A DNA stretch of 32,268 nt from an uncultured Oscillospiraceae bacterium (GTDB lineage Bacteria; Bacillota; Clostridia; Oscillospirales; Oscillospiraceae), in the NCBI GenBank assembly GCA_944385395.1, contig CALWXA010000040.1, positions 1 to 32,268 on the forward strand. The letters are read 5' to 3'. The position numbers and the translations under genes are program-made. The notes below the pieces were generated by a model that worked only from the letters and a program-made list of their open reading frames with translations, had not been told where the DNA came from and ran no database searches. Shown here piece by piece: positions 14,721 through 22,108 of the stretch. Every line of letters starts with the position of its first letter. The stretch's first letter is position 1.

Positions 14721-15476
14721 TCAAGAATTTTTACGCAGAAATTCCTGCGCCAGCTGCAGATAGGCTTCGGCACCCCGGCAGCCCCGGTCGTAGGCGGTGA
14801 TGGGCTTGCCGTGGCTGGGAGCTTCGGACAGCCGCACATTCCGGGGGATCACCGTGGCGTACACCTTCCCGGGGAAGAAGCGCTTGACTTCCTGGGCCAC
14901 CTGAATGGCCAGGTTGGTGCGGCCATCGAACATGGTCAGCAGCACGCCTTCGATTTCCAGTCCGGGATTCATGTTCCGCCGCACGATGCGCACGGTGTTC
15001 ATGAGATCGCTGAGCCCTTCCAGGGCAAAATACTCTCCCTGCAGCGGTACCAGCAGGGAATGGGCAGCGCACAGGGCGTTGAGGGTCAGCAGCTCCAGGG
15101 AAGGGGGACAGTCAATGAGAATATAATCATAGCGGTCCGATACCAGACTCAGGGCCTTTTTCAGCAGAAACTGCCGGTCCTCCATGCCGATCATCTCGAT
15201 GCCCGCACCGGCCAGAGCCTTGCTGCTGGGCAGCACGTCGCCGTAAGGGGTGGTGACGATGGCCTGTTCCACGGTGCGCTGTCCCATCAGCACATCATAG
15301 ATGCCGTCGGACAGGGACTTGTCCACGCCCATGCCGGAGGTGGAGTTGGCCTGGGGATCGAAATCACACATCAGCACCCGCTTGCCCGCCAGCTTCAATG
15401 CGGCGGTGAGATTGACGCAGGTGGTGGTTTTGCCCACGCCGCCTTTCTGATTGACGATTGCTACGATCTTTGCCAC
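14721..15476 (-). CDS. parA: Chromosome partitioning ATPase ParA (Soj)
   Basis: Walker-type ATPase that binds DNA non-specifically as an ATP dimer and is driven by ParB to move origins. It is 251 aa with Walker A NQKGGVGKTTT (9-19, signature Lys11), switch I CDFDPQANSTSGMG and Walker B YILIDCPPSL. The C-terminus carries NVRLSEAPSHGKPITAYD, conserved in Soj proteins. It begins with GTG at 15476 behind a modest GAGAGAATGAG site. It has its own promoter, and parS sites lie 82-176 bp upstream. It is co-transcribed with parB and probably serS, rsmG, minD and mgsA. Confidence 0.96.
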   Translation of the reverse strand: MAKIVAIVNQKGGVGKTTTCVNLTAALKLAGKRVLMCDFDPQANSTSGMGVDKSLSDGIYDVLMGQRTVEQAIVTTPYGDVLPSSKALAGAGIEMIGMEDRQFLLKKALSLVSDRYDYILIDCPPSLELLTLNALCAAHSLLVPLQGEYFALEGLSDLMNTVRIVRRNMNPGLEIEGVLLTMFDGRTNLAIQVAQEVKRFFPGKVYATVIPRNVRLSEAPSHGKPITAYDRGCRGAEAYLQLAQEFLRKNS

Positions 15477-15513
15477 GTCTCATTCTCTCTTTCTGCGATA
15501 ATCTAACAGAATA

Positions 15514-15541
15514 AGTATATCACAAAGGACAAAGGTTTCAA
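15514..15541 (-). promoter_or_regulatory. Promoter of the parA-parB operon
   Basis: On the minus strand TTGAAA (15536-15541), a 16-bp spacer, TATACT (15514-15519). parS site 2 lies 17 bp upstream of the -35, so ParB loading could affect transcription. Confidence 0.75.
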
Positions 15542-15557
15542 CAGCATTTTGCAAAAA

Positions 15558-15573
15558 TGTTTCACATGAAACA
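15558..15573. promoter_or_regulatory. parS centromere site 2 (one mismatch)
   Basis: TGTTTCACATGAAACA differs from the consensus at one central base. It is the site nearest the parA promoter. Confidence 0.85.
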
Positions 15574-15587
15574 AAAAAGAAGCGGGA

Positions 15588-15603
15588 TGTTTCACGTGAA
15601 ACA
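15588..15603. promoter_or_regulatory. parS centromere site 3
   Basis: Exact TGTTTCACGTGAAACA. Flanking GGGA/TCCC extend it to a 24-bp perfect palindrome at 15584-15607. Confidence 0.95.
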
Positions 15604-15636
15604 TCCCACTGATGCTGAGAGAATCGATTCACCAGA

Positions 15637-15652
15637 TGTTTCACGTGAAACA
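15637..15652. promoter_or_regulatory. parS centromere site 4
   Basis: Exact TGTTTCACGTGAAACA, twelve bases from the GH13 stop codon. Confidence 0.95.
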
Positions 15653-15663
15653 CCCTGCTGAGG

Positions 15664-17529
15664 TCAAATAAGGATCATACCGCTGCAGGGAGGCAGCCGC
15701 AGATGGATCAGGCCGTCCTGTACCCAGAACTCCTGGCCGGACAGCGCATCCCGGGCCCGGGAGCCCTGCCAGGGCAGCTGGAGATCCAGAGGGGTATCCC
15801 CGGCATTCAGGGCAGCCACTGTGATTTCCTCCTGCAGCTGGCGGCGGAATACCAGGCCTCCGCCCTGGGCGTAGAGATAGGTGATGTCGCCCTGCTGCAG
15901 GGAGGGGCGGCCTTTCCGTACAGCACCCAGCTGACGGTAGAATTCCAGCAGGGAACCGTCCTCCCGGCCCCAGGGATAAGTGCCCCGGTTCAGGGGATCT
16001 TCAAAGCCCTCCATGCCGGCCTCGTCGCCGTAGAACACGGTGGGGGAGCCGGGGAAGCAGTAGGCCAGCATGGCTGCCAGATGCAGCTTTGCCAGCCCCC
16101 GCTGCCGCCCGGCAGGGGAGAGGCGGTAGTGGGCCCGCTGATCCTTGGTGTCCAGAGGCGTGCCGGGCTCCACACCCAGCAGCGTCAGGATTCGGGGTGT
16201 ATCGTGGGTACCCAGGATGTTCAAAGCGGAATAGAAAGCCTTGGGCGGATAGTTCTCCCGGATGGTCTCCATGGACTCCCGGAAAGCGGCGGCATCGCCG
16301 CCGGTAAGCCAGGCCAGAGCGGCGTTGCGGAAGGGATAGTTCATAAGGCCGTGGGTCTCCCGGCCCAGCAGATACTGGCGCCGGCGGCTGTAGGCGATCT
16401 TGTTGCTGCCGTCCTCCCACACTTCGCCCAGCAGGAAGCTGTCGGGCTTTTCCTCCTGCATCACCCGGCGGATGTCGGCGATGAAATCATCCGGCAGCTC
16501 GTCGGCCACATCCAGCCGCCAGGCAGAAGCGCCGCACCGCAGCCAGTGACGCACCACGCTGTCCTGGCCGGTGATGATGAAGCGGCGGTAATCCGGATTG
16601 CTCTCATCCACCGCCGGCAGGGTGCTGACACCCCACCAGGCGTCATACCGATCCGGCCAATGCTGGAAATGATACCAGGAAGCGTAAGGGGAATCAGGGC
16701 TCTGGGCGGCGCCGGGCTGGGGATAGAACCCCTTGGCGTTGAAATACCGGCTGTTGCTGCCGGTGTGGTTGAATACACCGTCCAGCATGATCCGGATGCC
16801 CCGCGCCTCCGCATCCCGGCACAACTGCCGGAAATCCTCCTCCGTACCCAGCATGGGGTCGATGGCCATGTAATCGGAGGTGTCATAGCGGTGGTTGCTG
16901 GCGGCCTCAAAAATGGGGCACAGATACAGCGTGGTCACCGACAGGCTCTGGAGATAGTCCAGCTTGGAGCGGATGCCCTGCAGGCTGCCGCCGAAAAAGT
17001 CGTTGTTGACGATTTCCCCGTGCGCATTGGGCCGGTATACCGGCTGCTCCTCCCAGCCCTGATGCACCACACGCTCGCCCACCATTCCCGCCGGATCCGG
17101 CACCGACAGACGGCAGAAACGATCTGGAAATATTTGGTAAGTCACGCCGCTGCCGAACCACTGAGGGGTGACGGCGGAGTCGTCGTAGACGGTGAGCTGC
17201 CAGCTGAGCATTTCCTGCTGCTGGCCGAACCCGTTTTTGCCCAGCCAGAGGGTCTGGCCGTCGGAGCGGGTGAAGCGGAAGCCGTACCACACCAGCTCCG
17301 GCTGAGCCGGGGCGGTAAAGGTGCCGGTGAAGATGCCGGGACCGGGGGCGGAGAGGGGAACTTCCTCTGCCCGGTAGGCAAATTCATGCCAGGCCAGCAG
17401 CGTGCAGCTGACGAACTGGTCCTGCACGGCGGGGCGCAGGGTAAAGGTGACGGAGCTGCCGCAGGCGGCGGCTCCAAAGGGTGATTTGTACCGGGTATCC
17501 CGGGGGTCAAAGACGTAAGCAGCAGACAT
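15664..17529 (-). CDS. GH13 alpha-glycosidase, neopullulanase/cyclomaltodextrinase-like
   Basis: Predicted alpha-glucan hydrolase of 621 aa. An N-terminal beta-sandwich of CBM34 type (about 1-120) precedes the TIM barrel, as in GH13 subfamily 20. The four conserved regions are present: DGVFNH (250-255), GASAWRLDVADE with nucleophile D340, LLGEVWED with acid/base E369, and LGTHDTPR with D443. No signal peptide is seen, so it should act inside the cell on imported maltodextrins or cyclodextrins, or on glycogen. It starts 15 bp after mrdA with AAGGAGAA and looks co-transcribed with the wall-elongation genes, an unusual place. No sugar transporter or regulator lies nearby. The three parS sites follow its stop codon. 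Confidence 0.93.
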   Translation of the reverse strand: MSAAYVFDPRDTRYKSPFGAAACGSSVTFTLRPAVQDQFVSCTLLAWHEFAYRAEEVPLSAPGPGIFTGTFTAPAQPELVWYGFRFTRSDGQTLWLGKNGFGQQQEMLSWQLTVYDDSAVTPQWFGSGVTYQIFPDRFCRLSVPDPAGMVGERVVHQGWEEQPVYRPNAHGEIVNNDFFGGSLQGIRSKLDYLQSLSVTTLYLCPIFEAASNHRYDTSDYMAIDPMLGTEEDFRQLCRDAEARGIRIMLDGVFNHTGSNSRYFNAKGFYPQPGAAQSPDSPYASWYHFQHWPDRYDAWWGVSTLPAVDESNPDYRRFIITGQDSVVRHWLRCGASAWRLDVADELPDDFIADIRRVMQEEKPDSFLLGEVWEDGSNKIAYSRRRQYLLGRETHGLMNYPFRNAALAWLTGGDAAAFRESMETIRENYPPKAFYSALNILGTHDTPRILTLLGVEPGTPLDTKDQRAHYRLSPAGRQRGLAKLHLAAMLAYCFPGSPTVFYGDEAGMEGFEDPLNRGTYPWGREDGSLLEFYRQLGAVRKGRPSLQQGDITYLYAQGGGLVFRRQLQEEITVAALNAGDTPLDLQLPWQGSRARDALSGQEFWVQDGLIHLRLPPCSGMILI

Positions 17530-17544
17530 GAAACAGGGTTCTCC

Positions 17545-19608
17545 TTACTGGATCAGTGAATTTTCGCCGATGATGGTGGTACCCACCTGGCTGCGGGAGA
17601 AATAGGTGTTGAGGATATCCACGGCGATGGGGGCCAGATCGGAACCGGCCTCTGCCTTCTCGATGGCCACAGCCACAGCGATCTGAGGATCGTCATAGGG
17701 GGCGAAGGCGATAAACACGCCGTTGAGGTCCCCGCCGCCGATTTCGGCGGTACCGGTCTTGGCACCGGCGGATACCACACAGTTCTGGAACGCATAGGAA
17801 AGGCCGTCGGTGGTCAGATCGTGCATACCCTCCAGCACGGCGTCCAGATTGGACTGGCTGATTTCCACGGTGTTCACAGGCTCCTGATCATAGGCATAGA
17901 CCAGAGAAGTGTTGTCGTAGGTTTTCACGTTTTTCAGCAGATGGGCCTGATAGTGGTCGCCTCCGTTGGCCAGGGTGGCGGTATAATTGGCCAGCTGCAG
18001 GGGGGTGAAGAGGTTGTAGCTCTGGCCGATGGCGGCGGTGATGGTCTGACCGTCGGTCCACTCCAGGCCGTTTTCCTCGGCGTATTCCGGGGAAGCCAGG
18101 GCGCCGGCGCTGTCGCCGATCTCGATGCCGGTGCTCTGGCCCAAACCGAATTGCTGGGCGTAGCTGTCCAGGGTTTCAATGCCCAGCAGACGGCCTACCT
18201 CATAGAAGAAGTAGTTGCAGGAAACAGAGATGGCTTCCGTGACGTCCACATACCCGTGGGTGCCGCCGTACTGGTCATAAATCCAGCACATGGGCTGGGG
18301 ACTGGAGTAATAGGTGTATATGCCTCGGTCCAGAATGGTGGTATAGGGGGTGATGGTGCCGCTTTCCAGGGCGGCCACCGCTACCAGGGGCTTGAAGGTG
18401 GAGCCGGGGGCGTAGGTACCCTGGGTAGCCCGGTTGAACAGGGGCGCCCCTTCCGTATCGGCCACCAGGGAGTCGTACAGCTCGTCGAATTTGGAAAGGT
18501 CATAGGTGGGATAGGAGGCCATGGCCAGCACTTCACCGCTGTGGATGTCGATGACTACAGCAGCGCCGCCCCGGACCCGACCGTCCTTCTCCTCCATATC
18601 GCCGATGACAGACGCCAGGGATTTCTCTGTGGCCTCCTGGAGGTCAATGTCCAGCGTCAGAGCTACGGTGTTGCCGGGCTTGGGCTCGGTGACGTAGATC
18701 TCACCGGTGACCTTGCCTTCGCTGTTGGTGGTCACCAGCTTGACGCCGTCGGTGCCGTGGAGGTATTCCTCAAAGGCCTTTTCCACGCCGTCCTTACCCA
18801 CCAGGGCGTTCATGGAGTAGCCAAGATCTTCATAGCCTTTCACACCATTTTCCGGATCGCCTACCCATTCTTCGTGGTAAATGGGCCCGATGCGGCCCAG
18901 AATGTGGGCGGCGTAGGGGGTGTTGTAGACCCGCACCGATGAGGTGCCGGTTTCCACGCCTTCATACCGCCCGTCTACCACCTGGCTGATAAGCTCCACG
19001 GTGACGTCTTCGGCGAAGGTGTAGTCGCTGCCCAGCAGCTCGTGGACTTCCAGCTCATAGCGCACCCCGGCGATGAGCCGGGCCTGCTGGGCATCGTAGG
19101 CCTGCAGGGCGTAAGAGTTTACCAGATGATCCATCAGCTGCTGTGCCGTCATGTTCAGCGCGAAGGTTTCACCATCACTGCCCGGCAGCTCCTGATCCTT
19201 GGCCCATAGTACGAACTGCTCGTCAAAGTCCCCCTCGGTGAGGGAAACCGGGCCCGTGGTGGTCAGGGGCAGGGCATCGTTCCAGGTGACGTTGTTGTCC
19301 TGGCAAAGCTGGATCAGCCGCCAGATGGCCTCGTTGAGGGAGGCGTTGTCGGTAAAGCTGTCGGCAGAAAATTTCAGCGTATAGGACAGACGGTTGGACA
19401 CCAGCACCTTGCCGTTGCGGTCGGTGATGGTGCCCCGGGAAGCCTCCACGGTTTCTGTGTCGGCGTTGCTGGAAAGGGACAGCGCCAGATAGTCCTGGCC
19501 CCGTATCACCTGGGTGTAGTACAGCACCATGGAAAACAGCAGCAGCACCACACACATCATGGAACAGAGCGCAATCAGACGTTTTTTCAGGGGATTGGGA
19601 TTCTTCAC
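17545..19608 (-). CDS. mrdA: Penicillin-binding protein 2 (elongasome transpeptidase)
   Basis: Class B PBP that cross-links peptidoglycan during rod elongation with RodA and MreCD, 687 aa. It has one N-terminal membrane anchor (about 8-31) and a dimerisation/pedestal domain starting at EASRGTITDRNGKVL. The transpeptidase domain has SxxK at S403 (GSTFKP), SxN at S463-N465 (SCN) and KTG at 617-619 (GAKTGTAEIGG). It is downstream of mreD by 33 bp, the classic mreC-mreD-mrdA order. rodA is not in the window. The start MKNPNPLKKR has AAAGGAG upstream. Confidence 0.95.
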   Translation of the reverse strand: MKNPNPLKKRLIALCSMMCVVLLLFSMVLYYTQVIRGQDYLALSLSSNADTETVEASRGTITDRNGKVLVSNRLSYTLKFSADSFTDNASLNEAIWRLIQLCQDNNVTWNDALPLTTTGPVSLTEGDFDEQFVLWAKDQELPGSDGETFALNMTAQQLMDHLVNSYALQAYDAQQARLIAGVRYELEVHELLGSDYTFAEDVTVELISQVVDGRYEGVETGTSSVRVYNTPYAAHILGRIGPIYHEEWVGDPENGVKGYEDLGYSMNALVGKDGVEKAFEEYLHGTDGVKLVTTNSEGKVTGEIYVTEPKPGNTVALTLDIDLQEATEKSLASVIGDMEEKDGRVRGGAAVVIDIHSGEVLAMASYPTYDLSKFDELYDSLVADTEGAPLFNRATQGTYAPGSTFKPLVAVAALESGTITPYTTILDRGIYTYYSSPQPMCWIYDQYGGTHGYVDVTEAISVSCNYFFYEVGRLLGIETLDSYAQQFGLGQSTGIEIGDSAGALASPEYAEENGLEWTDGQTITAAIGQSYNLFTPLQLANYTATLANGGDHYQAHLLKNVKTYDNTSLVYAYDQEPVNTVEISQSNLDAVLEGMHDLTTDGLSYAFQNCVVSAGAKTGTAEIGGGDLNGVFIAFAPYDDPQIAVAVAIEKAEAGSDLAPIAVDILNTYFSRSQVGTTIIGENSLIQ

Positions 19609-19641
19609 AGAGAGACTCCTTTCGTGGCGGGGGAGGAGGGA

Positions 19642-20142
19642 TTACTCGTTGGCCACCCGGCGATGGATGGCCCGAAACAGGGGATACAGAAGCAGTGCAA
19701 AAGGAACGGACAGCAGCAGTTCCTGTCCGGACAGCAGCGCCGCATCGGAGAACTGGGTGGCGCCGGCGGTGTGGGCCAGGATCTGCAGCAAATCCGTGCA
19801 GACAAAGGCAATGAGCCCGGACAGCAAGGCACAGAGGAACCCGGGCATGATGATCCGCCCGGCCAGCTGCCCGGCAGCCAGGGCGGCAGCCAGGAATGCC
19901 AGGGTATACAGGCAGGGGATCTGTGCCGGGAATAGCAGGTCACAGAAGACGCCGCAGCCTACGGCAAAAAGAGCGCTTTCCGACCGGCCCTCCAGCATGG
20001 CGGGCATTACCGGCACCAGGGGCAGGATAAAGGGATGGATGCCCCAGATCTGGATAGGATTCAGCAGCTGCTGCAGCACCAGGCATATAAGTGCGGCGCC
20101 GCTGTAAAACAGCCATTTAATGGTCAGATCCCGTGGTGTCAT
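19642..20142 (-). CDS. mreD: Rod shape-determining membrane protein MreD
   Basis: 166 aa, almost entirely hydrophobic with five or six predicted membrane segments, typical of MreD. Sequence identity in this family is low, so position carries much of the weight: it sits between mreC (14 bp) and mrdA (33 bp). It links MreC to the wall-synthesis complex in the inner membrane. The start codon is ATG at 20142; GAGAGGAAC lies upstream in the mreC end region. Confidence 0.88.
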   Translation of the reverse strand: MTPRDLTIKWLFYSGAALICLVLQQLLNPIQIWGIHPFILPLVPVMPAMLEGRSESALFAVGCGVFCDLLFPAQIPCLYTLAFLAAALAAGQLAGRIIMPGFLCALLSGLIAFVCTDLLQILAHTAGATQFSDAALLSGQELLLSVPFALLLYPLFRAIHRRVANE

Positions 20143-20156
20143 GGATATAGTTCCTC

Positions 20157-20996
20157 TCAGTCAATGATGGTAAAGTCGGTGATGACAAAGACCTGAACCA
20201 ATGCATCCAGATCCACTTTCGGGGTCATCACAGCGTATTTGGTCAGTCCGTTGTCATCGGTGCGGATCTCCTCCACGGAACCGATGACCAAGTCGGAAGG
20301 ATAGTAGCCGCCCAAGCCGGAGGTCATCACCAGATCGCCGTTGATGACGCTGGACTCGCCTGCCAGATACGCCAGCTTCAGCTGTCCCTGGTTCATCAAG
20401 CCCAGATCGCCCTGCACCACCGTGGTCTCGCCGGTGCGGAACACCTTGGCGCCCAGCTGGGAGGACGGGTCCAGAATGGTGGTGACGGTACTCCAGTTCA
20501 ATCCTGCATCGGTGACCACACCCACCAGGAAACCCTCTTCGTTCACGGCGCAGTCGCCGATGGCGATGCCGGAAGAGGTACCCTTGCTGAGTGTGATGGT
20601 GGACGACCAGTTGGAGGTGCTCTGACCTACTACACGGGCGGATTCAAAGACGAAATCCTCCCGCTGCTGCCGCAGGTTCAAAAGCGTCCGCAGCCGTTCG
20701 TTTTCCTGGCTGTCCTCCTGGGCCTGCCGCAGCTCCTTTTCCAGCTCCGCCACCTGCTGGCGCAGCGCATCGTTTTCCTCCTGCAGCGATTCCACCGACG
20801 CAAAACGTCCGGCGATATCGCCTACCCAGCCGGAAACGGCGCTTCCCGCCGCCCGGAAGGGAGATGCAATGACCCCCAGGGCATTGTGGATGAAGCCGGT
20901 ACCGCTGCCGGCGGCAGAGACAATGCACAGGATCACCGCCGCAATGGTCACCACCGTCAATACGATGATCCCGCTTTTGGTAAAAAATTTCTTCAT
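20157..20996 (-). CDS. mreC: Rod shape-determining protein MreC
   Basis: Bitopic membrane protein that activates PBP2 outside the membrane, 279 aa. One N-terminal transmembrane segment (about 8-31) is followed by a coiled coil (about 70-105, VESLQEENDALRQQVAELEK) and the periplasmic-type beta domain. That domain includes ARVVGQSTSNWSSTITLSKG and LGAKVFRTGETTVVQGDLG. It follows maf by 9 bp and is in the dut-maf-mreC-mreD-mrdA-GH13 run. mreB is not adjacent and must be elsewhere. Confidence 0.95.
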   Translation of the reverse strand: MKKFFTKSGIIVLTVVTIAAVILCIVSAAGSGTGFIHNALGVIASPFRAAGSAVSGWVGDIAGRFASVESLQEENDALRQQVAELEKELRQAQEDSQENERLRTLLNLRQQREDFVFESARVVGQSTSNWSSTITLSKGTSSGIAIGDCAVNEEGFLVGVVTDAGLNWSTVTTILDPSSQLGAKVFRTGETTVVQGDLGLMNQGQLKLAYLAGESSVINGDLVMTSGLGGYYPSDLVIGSVEEIRTDDNGLTKYAVMTPKVDLDALVQVFVITDFTIID

Positions 20997-21005
20997 GGCC
21001 GCTCC

Positions 21006-21578
21006 TCAACTGAATAGGTTGATTCCGAAGGATTCCAGCATCCGGCTCAAAAGCAGCACCGGAAGGCCCATGACATTGAAAAAGTCGCCGTCCAGCCGCT
21101 CCACCAGCAGGGCACCCTGGCCCTGTACGCCGTAGGCCCCGGCCTTATCCATAGGCTCACCGGTACGGATGTAGGAAAGCAGCTCCTGCTGGGAGGCGGT
21201 GCGGAACCAGACCTTGGTCTGCGCCGCCCGGGTGAGGATCTTCTCCCCCTGCCGGACGGTGACCCCGGTACATACCGTGTGCTGCCGCCCTGCCAGGGCG
21301 GTGAGCATGGCCAGGGCCTGGGCCTCATCGGCGGGCTTTCCCAGCCGCTGCCGGTCCAGAAACACCATGGTGTCGGCGGTGATGACGATCTCCTCCGGCG
21401 CAGAAGCCAGCGCCAGGGACTTTTTCCGGCTGATATAGGATACGATCTCCTCCGGCGTCAGCTCCGGGGGATAGTCCTCATCGGTCTGAGGCACCCGTAC
21501 CTGAAAATCTCGGATGCCGATACGCTCCAGCAGCTCCCGCCGCCGGGGTGAACCGGATGCCAATACGATCTTTGCCAT
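21006..21578 (-). CDS. Maf family nucleoside triphosphate pyrophosphatase
   Basis: House-cleaning pyrophosphatase acting on modified or non-canonical (d)NTPs, about 190 aa. It has the Maf signature SGSPRRRELL near the N-terminus and ITADTMVFLDRQRLGKP with the metal-binding Asp. AGAYGVQGQGALLVERLDGD comes near the end. The ATG at 21578 follows AGGTGA, which overlaps the dut stop. maf beside mreBCD is a very old gene order. Its product has been tied to septum effects in Bacillus when over-expressed. Substrate preference (dTTP/UTP versus m7GTP type) is not determined here. Confidence 0.93.
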   Translation of the reverse strand: MAKIVLASGSPRRRELLERIGIRDFQVRVPQTDEDYPPELTPEEIVSYISRKKSLALASAPEEIVITADTMVFLDRQRLGKPADEAQALAMLTALAGRQHTVCTGVTVRQGEKILTRAAQTKVWFRTASQQELLSYIRTGEPMDKAGAYGVQGQGALLVERLDGDFFNVMGLPVLLLSRMLESFGINLFS

Positions 21579-21583
21579 ACCCG

Positions 21584-22036
21584 TCACCTGCCTGTGGAAC
21601 CGAAGCCGCCGCAGCCCCGGTCTGTTTCGTCCAGCTCATCCACCAGCTCCAGGTGGGGCTGTGCCACCGGGGTTACCATCAGCTGGGCGATGCGGTCCCC
21701 GGGCAGAATGGTGTAGTCCTCCCGGGACAGGTTCACCAGTCCCACGGCGATCTCGCCCCGGTAGTCGCTGTCGATGACGCCCACGCCGTTGGAGAGGCAG
21801 ATGCCTTTCTTGATCCCAAGGCCGCTGCGGGCAAAGACCAGCCCTACATAGTTCCGGCCCGGCAGCGCAATGGCGATTCCGGTGGGGATCACCGTCCGCT
21901 CTCCCGCCGGCAGCACCACGCTCTCCGTGATGCAGGCGTACAGATCCATGGCCGCCGCCCCTGCCGTAGCATAGCGGGGCAGAGGGATCTCCTTGCCCAC
22001 CAGAGGCGACACCGCTTTGATTCTCAGTTTATCCAT
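21584..22036 (-). CDS. dut: dUTP diphosphatase
   Basis: Trimeric dUTPase that converts dUTP to dUMP and pyrophosphate, keeping uracil out of DNA and feeding dTMP synthesis. It is 150 aa with all five motifs: AAAMDLYA (1), ARSGLGIKKG (2), GVIDSDYRGEI (3), PGDRIAQLMV (4) and RGCGGFGSTG (5). It heads the run ending with GH13, and maf starts within a few bases of its stop. AAAAGGAACC precedes the start. The 72 bp upstream are AT-rich and may hold a promoter, but I could not fit a convincing -35. Confidence 0.96.
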   Translation of the reverse strand: MDKLRIKAVSPLVGKEIPLPRYATAGAAAMDLYACITESVVLPAGERTVIPTGIAIALPGRNYVGLVFARSGLGIKKGICLSNGVGVIDSDYRGEIAVGLVNLSREDYTILPGDRIAQLMVTPVAQPHLELVDELDETDRGCGGFGSTGR

Positions 22037-22108
22037 ACCAGTTTGGTTCCTTTTTGAAAACTATTTGTATAATATATAGGAAATGATACTATCTATAATC
22101 GAATTTCC

